Part shown: piece by piece, positions 20,793 to 30,359 of the stretch
Layout of the letters: the number at the start of each line of letters is the position of its first letter
How positions within the stretch are numbered: the first letter of the stretch is position 1
Assembly (NCBI GenBank): GCA_947174885.1
Contig: CAMWKO010000006.1
Span: 47,210-111,209, forward strand
DNA length: 64,000 nucleotides
Origin: an uncultured Clostridia bacterium
GTDB lineage: Bacteria; Bacillota; Clostridia; Lachnospirales; Lachnospiraceae
Direction: 5' to 3'
The notes under the pieces: generated by a model
Seen by the model: only the letters and a program-made list of their open reading frames with translations
What the model was told of the DNA's origin: nothing
Database searches by the model: none
Translations under genes and position numbers: made by a program

Positions 20793-21341
20793 CTACTTAA
20801 AATCATACTCAAGCAGATCACAGTTATCTATTCCAAAGTTCGCATATTCATCATTGCTCATATCCTTAAAATACGAATTGACTACTCTTGCAATACCATT
20901 ATGTGCTACTAAAAGATAAGTTTTACTATAAGAGCTTTCTTTTAAGTCATCCAGCAAGTTGTAAATTCTCTGTGCCATTTGAAGCATTGTTTCTCCACCT
21001 TCAAAATGATTAACAAACTGTGATTTTGCCTGTTTAAACTCCTCGCCATTTCTGGCTGTTCCCTCATATTTTCCAAAATTCTGTTCCTTTAGCCTCATTT
21101 CTTCCCTGCACGGAATACCTGTTATTTCGGAAATATGCTTTGCCGTATCAGCAGCTCTCATAAGCGGAGAATATAGTATTTCATCAATATGAATTTTTTC
21201 TTCTAATATTCTCCTCCCCAGCTCTTTTGCCTGATTATGTCCTAAATCTGTAAGTGCTATATCTGTAGCACCACATATTTTCTTTTCCACGTTCCAAATA
21301 GTTTCTCCATGTCTTGTAAAATAAAGTTTTCCCATATACAA
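20793..21341 (-). CDS. Histidine phosphatase family protein
   Basis: 'LYFTRHGETIWNVEKKICGATDIALTDLGHNQAKEL'. Confidence 0.93.
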   Translation of the reverse strand: MYMGKLYFTRHGETIWNVEKKICGATDIALTDLGHNQAKELGRRILEEKIHIDEILYSPLMRAADTAKHISEITGIPCREEMRLKEQNFGKYEGTARNGEEFKQAKSQFVNHFEGGETMLQMAQRIYNLLDDLKESSYSKTYLLVAHNGIARVVNSYFKDMSNDEYANFGIDNCDLLEYDFK

Positions 21342-21388
21342 CTCCTTAATATGCAGATTTTATTCTTTAGTTTCTGATATTGATATTT

Positions 21389-21616
21389 TTATTTTATAAT
21401 TTCTTTCAATTCATTAAATAATTCTAAATCAGATTGTAATACTTTCATATTGGTTGTAATCGGATTTTCATTTGGCTTTGTCACTGTGATTTCTATTATA
21501 GTTCCCTCTTCAAGCTTACTTGAAAATACCATCTGTAAAAATGCAGCAAACCTTGGATGATTATTTGTAAACTTATCTTTTGCTTTCATTATCTTAATAA
21601 TAGATGCAGGGTTCAT
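21389..21616 (-). CDS. Small conserved hypothetical protein
   Basis: 75 aa ORF in a co-directional cluster. Confidence 0.55.
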   Translation of the reverse strand: MNPASIIKIMKAKDKFTNNHPRFAAFLQMVFSSKLEEGTIIEITVTKPNENPITTNMKVLQSDLELFNELKEIIK

Positions 21617-21659
21617 AATATCTTCTCCTTTTTAAATAGTTTTGTATATAATAAAATTT

Positions 21660-22334
21660 TTACTTTTTCATAATATTATTTATGGGATTTAACAGTTTTT
21701 TAGAAAACATTCCAACTATACTTCCTGTTAATAACGCCGCTATAATAGTTCCCTCCCTGGTACCCTCAATGGTAAAATTGAAAAATAGCAAGGACAATAA
21801 AACAGCAACTACCACACAGCTTATATCAAAAATAGTTTTTATTTTTCCGAAATCCCTATGTATTGTATCTGAAATTGCTTTGACAAATGCTTCTCCTGAA
21901 TTCATTATAACATCTGCTATAACAGATAATGCTATTCCAAATCCCAGAACAATTGTGCCTATTATTATCATTGCCAATCGTATCGGATAAGCTTCTATTT
22001 CAAAATGAGAAACAATCCACATAGAAAAATCCGTAAAATATCCAAACAAAATTGACAACGGCAGCTGTAATAGCTGTATCCATTGGAATTTCTTTCTTAG
22101 TAATATAATTTGTCCTAAAATAAGAACAGCATTCCATGCAATCAGCCAATTTCCCAATGATAATGCACTAAATTTTATACTTAATACATTGGCAACTGAG
22201 GATATAGGTGATACACCTAACTCTCCTTTTTTTGTTATTGCTACTCCCAAAGCGGAGAAAAATAAACTTATTATAAACAGAATATATCTTTTAGTAATTT
22301 CTTTGTGTGTTCTTTTGTTTTCCTGTTCTGCCAT
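21660..22334 (-). CDS. YczE/YitT family membrane protein
   Basis: 'SLFFSALGVAITKKGELGVSPISSVANVLS'. Confidence 0.8.
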   Translation of the reverse strand: MAEQENKRTHKEITKRYILFIISLFFSALGVAITKKGELGVSPISSVANVLSIKFSALSLGNWLIAWNAVLILGQIILLRKKFQWIQLLQLPLSILFGYFTDFSMWIVSHFEIEAYPIRLAMIIIGTIVLGFGIALSVIADVIMNSGEAFVKAISDTIHRDFGKIKTIFDISCVVVAVLLSLLFFNFTIEGTREGTIIAALLTGSIVGMFSKKLLNPINNIMKK

Positions 22335-22598
22335 TTCCTTTCCTTCTTTCTTTACTATATTTAATTTTACTTAAAATATTGTTGTTCGTATTTATACCAT
22401 TATACTTTTCGGAAATTACATATCTATACACAATATGTTTATGATATACAAGGCTGGAGGAATTCACGAAATCAAAGTCAAATATACCCACAGCAGGCTT
22501 GCAGCACAGCAAAGCTGCAGGGTATTTTTATTTTTTGAATAATAGAGGTTTTACATTTCCAACTTATAATAAATCTCATCTGCTACATTGTCAATACT

Positions 22599-23156
22599 CT
22601 ACAGAACACCTAATCCATCTATCAATATCTTTATGCCAATTAATATTAAAATGGCACCTCCGCAAAATTCTGCTTTTGCCTGATATTTTGTTCCAAATAT
22701 ACTTCCTATCTTAACACCCACTGCTGAAAATATAAAGGTAATAATGCCTATAAAGGAGACCGCCGGTACTATTTGAACTTTTAGAAAAGCAAAAGTTACT
22801 CCTACTGCTAACGCATCTATACTGGTGGCTATAGCCAATAAAAGCATATTTTTAGCATTCATATCTGCATCTACCTTTTCTTCTTCTCCAAAGGCTTCCT
22901 TTATCATATTTCCACCTATAAGCAGTAATAACACAAATGCAATCCAATGTGCATACTTTGTAATCATATCAGCCAAAAAGCTTCCTAACAAGTATCCTAT
23001 AAGTGGCATCAAAGCCTGAAAAGCACCAAACCATGCACCTGCAATACACATATGTTTTGCTTTTATCCTGCCTAAAGATAATCCCTTGCATATTGATACA
23101 GCAAAAGCATCCATTGACAAGCCTACTGCCAGAATAAATAATTCAATAATACCCAT
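22599..23156 (-). CDS. mntP: Manganese efflux pump MntP
   Basis: 'AVGLSMDAFAVSICKGLSLGR', 'IATSIDALAVGVTFAFL'. Confidence 0.93.
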   Translation of the reverse strand: MGIIELFILAVGLSMDAFAVSICKGLSLGRIKAKHMCIAGAWFGAFQALMPLIGYLLGSFLADMITKYAHWIAFVLLLLIGGNMIKEAFGEEEKVDADMNAKNMLLLAIATSIDALAVGVTFAFLKVQIVPAVSFIGIITFIFSAVGVKIGSIFGTKYQAKAEFCGGAILILIGIKILIDGLGVL

Positions 23157-23402
23157 AACTTTCTCCTTTTTCGTAAATCGCTTAATCTGTCTATAATTTA
23201 AAGGTTTTTAATTTTTCCAAATATATATTTATTTAATTATTATAACCATTTTGTATTATATTTCCTTTTATATTTGTGTCCGTACATTGTTCTGCATTTT
23301 TGTATCAGCTTCCTGTTCTCTAATAAGATATTAATTATGCAGCTGTATTTATTTATAGTGTTGATTTTTATGATTTTAAGTCCAAAATAACTTTTTATTT
23401 AT

Positions 23403-23535
23403 ATAAAAAGACTCACGGGCAACTAAAAAAGTTGCCCATGAGTCTCATCGTCTATAGTATTACCGGGTAATAGTACCATTATGTCGATATATACTACATA
23501 TTATATAATATGCCGATTACTCCCTCTTGGGAATT
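23403..23535 (-). ncRNA. Probable yybP-ykoY (Mn2+) riboswitch with intrinsic terminator
   Basis: Minus strand: ...AAGAGGGAGTAATCGGC...ATCGACATAATGGTACTATTACCCGGTAATACTATAGACGATGAGACTCATGGGCAACTTTTTTAGTTGCCCGTGAGTCTTTTTATAT; conserved-type GGGAGTA and GACGATGAGAC elements running into a terminator, about 250 nt 5' of mntP. Confidence 0.72.
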
Positions 23536-23723
23536 AATGGGATTATATTAGCACAAATGATAAATATTATCAACCTTTATTTTACTTGAATTTTCCCTCT
23601 CCCTTTTTGATATTGTTTTACTGCTGAAAACAGATTATAATTATGCTGATAAACTGGATTTAATGTTCTAGTTAGAACCATTTATTAGTAAAACTGTTAG
23701 ACCAATCTGCAAAAACTATTCCT

Positions 23724-24385
23724 TTGGAAAGCAAAGAAATAATTAGTGAAATAAATAGCAACGAAATAATTATTCTGGGCTATCCAACTCAGTTTTCCAA
23801 TGCCCCTATTATGGTTCGGAATTTTATTAATTCAAATGATATTTGGGAAAATAAGAGAGTTTTATGTGTCACAACAATGGGCGCTTTCAGCAGTGACGGT
23901 GCTGGCTGTACTGCAAGGCTTCTAAAGAAAAAGGGAGCTGTAATCTTGGGTGGCTTGCAAATTCATATGCCTGATTCCGTATGTGATAGTAAAATGTTAA
24001 AAAAGACTGTTGCAGAAAACAGAAAGATTGTTGTCGAAGCGGATAAGAAGATTGAAAAGGCAGCGCGTGATATTCAAAACGGTAATTGTCCTAAAGAGGG
24101 AATTAGTTTCTTTTCGCATATCATTGGTCTCTTTGGTCAAAGGCTGTGGTTTTATAACAAAACAAGTCATTATTCAGATAAATTGAAAATTAACGATAGC
24201 TGCATTGGTTGTGAACTGTGCAGCCGAATTTGCCCAATGAACAATATAACAATCGAAAATAAAAAGCAGTTGCGGGAAATATGTGTACAATGTGTTATCG
24301 GTGTATCAGTCGTTGCCCGAAAAAAGCAATTACGTTAATCGGAAAAACAGTTCAAGAGCAATGTCAGTTTTCAAAATATATAGAA
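23724..24385 (+). pseudogene. Degraded EFR1-family flavodoxin/ferredoxin protein
   Basis: ORF 23724..24338 lacks the flavodoxin N-terminus; after the first CxxCxxCxxxCP cluster the frame is lost, and the second cluster CTMCYRCISRCPKKAITLIGKTVQEQCQFSKYIE* continues in another frame. Confidence 0.8.
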
Positions 24386-24608
24386 TAAACAAACCGAGAA
24401 TATTGAAAATTTGAGGTTTCTGAAAAGGACTTAGATTCTATGGCGTATTAAAGACATATAATTTTATTTAGTACCAAATGAGCTTTGCGTTTTTCTGCGC
24501 GGCTCGATTTAATTATATATCTTTTTTATAATTTTTAAAATAATTTCTGAATTTAACTATCCAACCCCTATCCTCAACTGTCTATATTATGGACAAGGAG
24601 GTGTAACT

Positions 24609-24734
24609 GTGTGGTTAATAAAATATTATTTGAAGCTACAGGCAAATCGAAAAACCATGTCTGATAAAAGTTCAAATAAGCTTTGGAAAAGCATTAATAA
24701 GAAATTGAAATCGGAGGTAAAAAATGAGAACTGA
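24609..24734 (+). CDS. Small GTG-start ORF translationally overlapping the sigma factor gene
   Basis: SD AAGGAGGTG; V/M-WLIKYYLKLQANRKTMSDKSSNKLWKSINKKLKSEVKNEN*; stop overlaps the downstream start (ATGAGAACTGA). Confidence 0.4.
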   Translation: MWLIKYYLKLQANRKTMSDKSSNKLWKSINKKLKSEVKNEN

Positions 24735-26229
24735 CTTAACCGAAATAGTCAAGGCGGCGCAAAACAGCAACCAGCGAGCGTTTGAAGCGCTTTATAATTT
24801 AACGAAGGATTCGTCTTACTTTGTAGCGTTCAGCATTACACAAAACGAAAACGATGCGCTGGATATTATGCAGGACAGCTATTTAAAGGTGTTTAACAGT
24901 ATTCAACAGTTAAAGAATCCTGACGCTTTTGAAAGCTGGCTTAATCGTATTGTCGCTAACACGGCAAAGAACTATATTGCGAAGAAAAAACCGATGTTGT
25001 TTGATAATATCGGAGCACTGTCAAATGAAGCGTTTGACGAAGCAGAGTTAAATCAAGACTATTTACCAGAGCAATCGGCAGACAGTAAGGAAACAAGTCG
25101 ATTGCTGATGAAGATTATCAACAGGCTGTACGAAGAAAAACGTCTGTGCATTTTGATGTATTATTATCAGGAAATGTCTGTCGGAGAAATCGCTGAAGCC
25201 CTGCAGCTGCCGGTTACTACTGTGAAATACAAGCTGCTTGCCGCGCGGGCTGACATCAAAAAGGAAGTTGAAAAACTGGAAAAGGACGGTACAAAGCTCT
25301 ATGCTCTTTTTCCGTTTGCTCTGTTTTCTGCTCAGTTCAAAAGTTTAGCAAAAGAATTTTCGACAATACATACTGCGCCTGCCTACAGCGCAGTGCATAG
25401 CGGCGTAGCGGTTTCCTCTGTGTCTGCCGCTGCTACGGCAACCGCAACGGTAAAAGCAGGTTTTTTCACTACGCTTGCGGGTAAGGTTGTAATCGCTGCG
25501 GCATCGGTTGTTCTTATCGGTGGCGGTATCACCGCGGCAATATTGGCAAATTCCAATAGCCAAAAGCCGACAGCACAAAATGAGAATCCCACCACCATAA
25601 GCACACCAAGCGCCCAATCCGACAGCAACACCGAATTGCTCACAACGGAACAGGCAATTGAGAAAATGAAAACAGTCGGCACGGACGATGCGACCTTTGT
25701 GCTCGACGGTGTGGTATACACACTGCCCTGTCCGTTGCAAGCCTTTCTTGATAACGGCTGGGTGAATGCGCGGGGTGACGAAGATTACTTCGCAAAGCAG
25801 ACCACAGGGTCGGGCAACGGTACGACGGTTCATTTGAAAAAGGCTGACGGTACCAGCGCGGATTCCAAGCTGAAAATGAATATAAAAAATACGACGCAGG
25901 ATGGCGCTTTTCTCAAGGATTGCGAGGTGCGTTACGTTGACGTGGAATTTCATATTCTTGAGCCTAATCAAGACGCGTCCGAGTTGATTCTCAGCGGCGG
26001 GCTGGTGTTTAATCATGCCGTAGATACAGAATCTATTTTGCAAGCCTGTAGCGATCCGGTTGAAAAAACAAATGTAGTGTACAACACAAGTGATTTACCG
26101 GGTGTGGAAACCGATTATACACAGTTGAGCTATCCGACGTTGAAGCTGAAGGTAAACTCCACACCAAATGACGCTGAAAAATACAATTATCACATGTGCA
26201 CGATTTTTCCGAAGGAAGAAAGGAATTGA
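24724..26229 (+). CDS. ECF-like sigma-70 factor with C-terminal TM helix and extracytoplasmic domain
   Basis: Sigma r2 'DALDIMQDSYLKVFNSIQQLKNPDAFESWLNRIVANTAKN', r4 'MSVGEIAEALQLPVTTVKYKLLAAR'; TM 'VVIAAASVVLIGGGITAAIL'; about 230 aa outer domain. Confidence 0.88.
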   Translation: MRTDLTEIVKAAQNSNQRAFEALYNLTKDSSYFVAFSITQNENDALDIMQDSYLKVFNSIQQLKNPDAFESWLNRIVANTAKNYIAKKKPMLFDNIGALSNEAFDEAELNQDYLPEQSADSKETSRLLMKIINRLYEEKRLCILMYYYQEMSVGEIAEALQLPVTTVKYKLLAARADIKKEVEKLEKDGTKLYALFPFALFSAQFKSLAKEFSTIHTAPAYSAVHSGVAVSSVSAAATATATVKAGFFTTLAGKVVIAAASVVLIGGGITAAILANSNSQKPTAQNENPTTISTPSAQSDSNTELLTTEQAIEKMKTVGTDDATFVLDGVVYTLPCPLQAFLDNGWVNARGDEDYFAKQTTGSGNGTTVHLKKADGTSADSKLKMNIKNTTQDGAFLKDCEVRYVDVEFHILEPNQDASELILSGGLVFNHAVDTESILQACSDPVEKTNVVYNTSDLPGVETDYTQLSYPTLKLKVNSTPNDAEKYNYHMCTIFPKEERN

Positions 26230-27044
26230 TGAAAATGAAAAGACGAATCGCAATTTTAACAGTAACTGTAATGATGATTTCTGCATTTGCGGGTTGCTCG
26301 CAAAGTGCTGATACTGCGTCCAAAGAAGATAATGCCGAAGGTCAAGCAGCTGAAAGTCAGCTTGTCAACGACAATCCTATTCAAGCCAATGTGAATGAGA
26401 TTAAGCCAGCCGTTGAATATTTCAACGAGCACGCATATACATCGGATTTCACCCTTAATGAACACCAGCCTAACTTAAACAGCTATTGGGTGTACAAAGA
26501 AGATAACGAACGCAGAAAAGTAACGCTCGACAATAAAATGACGGTAGATGATACCTTAACAATCGTAGCGGGTGATGATTTAACAGAAATATTAAAAACC
26601 GATTACCTCACAAATTATGAGTCGAATGACCTCGACAGAACACTGAACAGCAACGACACAAGTATGCTTTACGGCACCACTGCTGACCACAATGATATCT
26701 TTACGGTAGATGTAAAGAATTTCAGTGAAAACGAGCAGTCGGTCAAAGACTGTACGATATATCGCTTCGGAACCGGATATTACGGCGAGAGCTGCGAATA
26801 TATGGGACTGCATAAGGGTGATTCGCTCGACAAGGTAATAGACACCATCGGAAGTCCCAACCAATATTTAGATTTTGATAAGAGGGGTGCGTTTGAGTAC
26901 CGCATTGTTATGAGATATGTTGACGCGGTAAACGAGCGCACAGTGCAGGTGAATATCAAGCTGACGATTGATGGCGATGATAAAGAAGCGATTGTTGACG
27001 GTATCTTTCTTTTCGACGTTATTGAGGATAATATAGCTCATTAA
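26229..27044 (+). CDS. Putative lipoprotein
   Basis: MKMKRRIAILTVTVMMISAFAGCSQSAD lipobox AFAGC; start chosen inside ORF 26196..27044. Confidence 0.75.
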   Translation: MKMKRRIAILTVTVMMISAFAGCSQSADTASKEDNAEGQAAESQLVNDNPIQANVNEIKPAVEYFNEHAYTSDFTLNEHQPNLNSYWVYKEDNERRKVTLDNKMTVDDTLTIVAGDDLTEILKTDYLTNYESNDLDRTLNSNDTSMLYGTTADHNDIFTVDVKNFSENEQSVKDCTIYRFGTGYYGESCEYMGLHKGDSLDKVIDTIGSPNQYLDFDKRGAFEYRIVMRYVDAVNERTVQVNIKLTIDGDDKEAIVDGIFLFDVIEDNIAH

Positions 27045-27067
27045 ACCCAAAACACTCAGTTGAAAGG

Positions 27068-27497
27068 ATGGAAAATGATGCCGTTAAAAGCAGATATGGC
27101 GAGCTTTACAGCCGCAACTTTTACGTTGAGGTCACCGAGAATGACCGCCAATATTATGAGGTCTATTCTCTGCCAATCACCGAGGAAGTCCCTGACGGTT
27201 ACAAGCCAATCGCTCTTGTGTGTCTGCGACCTGATGGCACATTTGAATCGTCGAGCACAGTGGGAACCGTGTGCAGAGCGATCCGAAAAAAAGGTTGAGG
27301 ATTTGGAGAACTTCCACTTTCATATGCTCCGTCACACATTTACAAGCAATCTGCTGTCAGGCGGCGCAGCGCCAAAAGACGTACAGGAGCTACTCGGACA
27401 TTCCGACGTCAGTACCACAATGAATATTTACGCTCACGCTTCGAGAGAAGCAAAGCGCACCTCAGCCCGACTGCTTGACAAGGTGGTCGGAGAATAA
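27068..27497 (+). pseudogene. 3' remnant of a tyrosine integrase (Tn916/Tn1549-like family)
   Basis: 'YYEVYSLPITEEVPDGYKPIALVCLRPDGTFESSSTVGTVCRAIRKK' in one frame, then 'VEDLENFHFHMLRHTFTSNLLSGGAAPKDVQELLGHSDVSTTMNIYAHASREAKRTSARLLDKVVGE' in another; N-terminal part absent. Confidence 0.88.
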
Positions 27498-27561
27498 AAA
27501 CTTTCCTTATTTTACAAGGCTTTCAGAGCCTTAAAGCATGAGCTTGTATATATTTCCCCTT

Positions 27562-27578
27562 GTTTTTGCCCTTACGAG
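27562..27578 (+). repeat. 17-bp direct repeat, copy 1
   Basis: GTTTTTGCCCTTACGAG, identical to 29158..29174. Confidence 0.85.
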
Positions 27579-27932
27579 CAACTTACAGGGGAAAATTTTT
27601 TATTGCCCACAACCTTGTACAGAAGCTTTACGGAAGTCCGTTTTTTTCCCTTGTTGCGTGAGCGTAAGCAGAATTCCGAACAGACTTACATAAGCAGAAA
27701 TAAAGGGACGAGATGAACGCCCTCTGCCACAAGAAATGCCCTATCCACACACAATACGGATAGAGCATTTAAATATACGAAATATACACAAAACTGAAAG
27801 TTTCGAGTGTTATGCCAAGTTAGAAACAATCAGCATAAGAAAAAACAATTAATGGGCCTAAAAAAATAGCAATATCTAAGCATAACCCTAGACTAATTCA
27901 TCACATCGTGCTGCATATGCTTTGCTTGTAAA

Positions 27933-28901
27933 TTAATACCCTTTACTGAAATCAATAATATTCTTTTTAGGCTCATTATTTCTATCTCGCTTCATATTTT
28001 CGCAGAATATATCTAAAATTCTCTTTCTTGTAAACTTATTTTCTCCCCAACTTATTCCTGAAATATGCGGAGTCAATAACACATTTTCCATATATCTGAG
28101 AGGATGCTTTTCAGGTAAAGGTTCAGGATCTGTAACATCAAGAACTGCACCTCTGAGTAATCCTTTCTGCAGAGCATTTGTTAATTCGTCCGTATTCACA
28201 ACAAATCCACGTCCGACATTTACGAGTATGGCGTTTGCCTTCATCTTTTTTATTCTTTCTGCATCAAACATTCCCGCTGTTTCTGCTGTACCCGGAAGCG
28301 TGATAATAACCACATCAGCACTTTGCAATTGCGCATCAACACTGTCTATTGTATATATTTCATCAAAAGGCAAATGCTTATTGTTTGGAGTACGACATAT
28401 TCCAACAGTATAAGACCCAAAACATCTAAGCTTTTTGGCAGTTTCCTGTCCAATATTTCCTGTTCCTAAAATAAGTACTCTTTTCCCCTCTAATGTATCA
28501 TAACCCTCAATTTTGTTCCAACCACCACTTTTCATTTGCGCACGATATGAGAACAGATTTTTATATAATGCAAGAATTCCGGAAACAATATATTCAGAAA
28601 TAACACATCCGTAAGCACCTGAAGCACCGGTAAGAATAATATTATCAGGAAAATCCGGAGCAGACGTGTATTTATTGGCACCTGCCCAAGTCATTTGAAT
28701 CCATCTAAGATTTTTCATAAAATGAATCGTACTGTATTCAGGCTCACCAAATACAATTTCTATATTTGCATAATCCTCGCTTTTAAGAAGTTCCTTCTCA
28801 TTATCAAAAAACAAAACCTTATCCTCTTTTTCAACTGATGATAAAATAAGTTTTTTCTCACATTCCAAACATTTTTTGATTATAGCAATAATTCGCATCA
28901 T
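27933..28901 (-). CDS. D-2-hydroxyacid dehydrogenase family protein
   Basis: NAD motif 'VLILGTGNIGQETAKKLRCFG', 'NVGRGFVVNTDELTNALQKGLLRGAVLDVTDPEPLPEKHPL'. Confidence 0.92.
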   Translation of the reverse strand: MMRIIAIIKKCLECEKKLILSSVEKEDKVLFFDNEKELLKSEDYANIEIVFGEPEYSTIHFMKNLRWIQMTWAGANKYTSAPDFPDNIILTGASGAYGCVISEYIVSGILALYKNLFSYRAQMKSGGWNKIEGYDTLEGKRVLILGTGNIGQETAKKLRCFGSYTVGICRTPNNKHLPFDEIYTIDSVDAQLQSADVVIITLPGTAETAGMFDAERIKKMKANAILVNVGRGFVVNTDELTNALQKGLLRGAVLDVTDPEPLPEKHPLRYMENVLLTPHISGISWGENKFTRKRILDIFCENMKRDRNNEPKKNIIDFSKGY

Positions 28902-29157
28902 TTTTCCCTTTCTATTCTCACTAGTATTCTCTGCTTAAACTTTAAAGTTTCTTTTTATTTTATCACATCAAGTTCAGATATTCTATCATCCTTTCATAAA
29001 AATCAAAAAACAAAAACTTATTGATAAAATCACCAAATATCCAAACTATCAATCTCATCTTATCTGTCCTTTCCTGTAAAATCTAAAAAGCATTTTAATC
29101 AGTTCACACAGTCCGTTCATATTGTCTTATAATGTATTATGTGATTTTGCTTCCCTC

Positions 29158-29174
29158 GTTTTTGCCCTTACGAG
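29158..29174 (+). repeat. 17-bp direct repeat, copy 2
   Basis: GTTTTTGCCCTTACGAG. Confidence 0.85.
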
Positions 29175-29584
29175 TGTTTATAAATCCTTGTGGTAAGATA
29201 TAACACAATAGATAACATAATGTAAAGTTCACTTATATAAAAGTTAGTATTTATAAGGGTTTGGCGAGAATTTAATAATAAATTGTAACAGGTAATGTAC
29301 CCCTTAAATTATATAATTTCACAACTCCGCTTTGTTGTGAAGCTGAATAGAGAAAAAACCGAGATTCGATGAAAACAGAGCTGGAAATTTGATTGCATAG
29401 AATATTAAGAAATATAAAATTGGGAACTTTGGGCTGTTGTTTTGAAAGAAACAAATGAATTGATTGATGACTTCGGTAATACTATGTAAAATATAAATGG
29501 CAGTATAAAACCGCAAATCGTCTATCACATCTAATATATATTTTCATATAATATTTTTAAAGCTTTGTATTATGGATTTTATAT

Positions 29585-30091
29585 ATGAATAATAAAAGAA
29601 CAACTCTACAAAATACCTTTTTAAATATTTTAAATAAATGCGAGCCATCCGCATATGCAAAAATATCCGGCAATACAGGTTATCCACAGCTTCACGGAAC
29701 TGCTTATTTTTTCTGTGTTCCATTTGGTGGTGTACTTATAGAGATAGAGGTTTTCGGTTTACCTGATAATACCATAAACCACACAGGCTTTTTTGCTACA
29801 CATATTCATGAAACAGGCAACTGTACTCCTCCATTTGATAAAACAGGTAGTCACTATAATCCTGCAAATATGTCTCATCCCGAACACGCAGGCGACCTGC
29901 CACCGCTTTTAGGTAATGACGGATACGCCTATTCCTGCTTTTATACAGACAGATTTAACATAAGCGATATTATTGACAGATCTATAATAATTCATAAAAA
30001 TACTGACGATTTTGCTACACAGCCTTCCGGCAATGCAGGAGATAAGATTGGGTGTGGTGTAATTTTGAAAAACAGATTGTATTATAAATAA
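29585..30091 (+). CDS. Cu/Zn superoxide dismutase-like (SodC family) protein
   Basis: 'ATHIHETGNCTPPFDKTGSHYNPANMSHPEHAGDLPPLL', 'SIIIHKNTDDFATQPSGNAGDKIGCGVI'; no signal peptide. Confidence 0.88.
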   Translation: MNNKRTTLQNTFLNILNKCEPSAYAKISGNTGYPQLHGTAYFFCVPFGGVLIEIEVFGLPDNTINHTGFFATHIHETGNCTPPFDKTGSHYNPANMSHPEHAGDLPPLLGNDGYAYSCFYTDRFNISDIIDRSIIIHKNTDDFATQPSGNAGDKIGCGVILKNRLYYK

Positions 30092-30186
30092 GACTTATCA
30101 TTGGAGGATATTACTAATCTGATTTCTGTTTAAAATTCAGTCCGTCAGTTAAAACAAGTAAAACAGTTATTGATATTGTAGTAATT

Positions 30187-30228
30187 GACATAAATATCTC
30201 TCATTGGAATGTTAGAGATATTTATGTC
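30187..30228. repeat. Perfect 15-bp inverted repeat
   Basis: GACATAAATATCTCT-cattggaatgtt-AGAGATATTTATGTC. Confidence 0.9.
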
Positions 30229-30359
30229 TGCACTTAATTTTGAACTTGTTTTTCTATTTAAATTGGTATTATTCCATTATCACAACCCGACTGTTTAATT
30301 ATCTGGTACTAATTTGTCTATGAACACTATTACAAATGCCGGTTTGCAAGCTTTCTTAT

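Noticed and set aside
22485-22535. Palindromic TACCCACAGCAGGC...GCTGCAGGGTA near mntP 3' end
   Set aside because: Imperfect, no clear U-tract in the relevant orientation; insufficient to call terminator or element
25345-26043. 232-aa antisense ORF
   Set aside because: Fully antisense to the sigma factor gene; Cys/Arg-rich translation typical of a GC-biased shadow ORF
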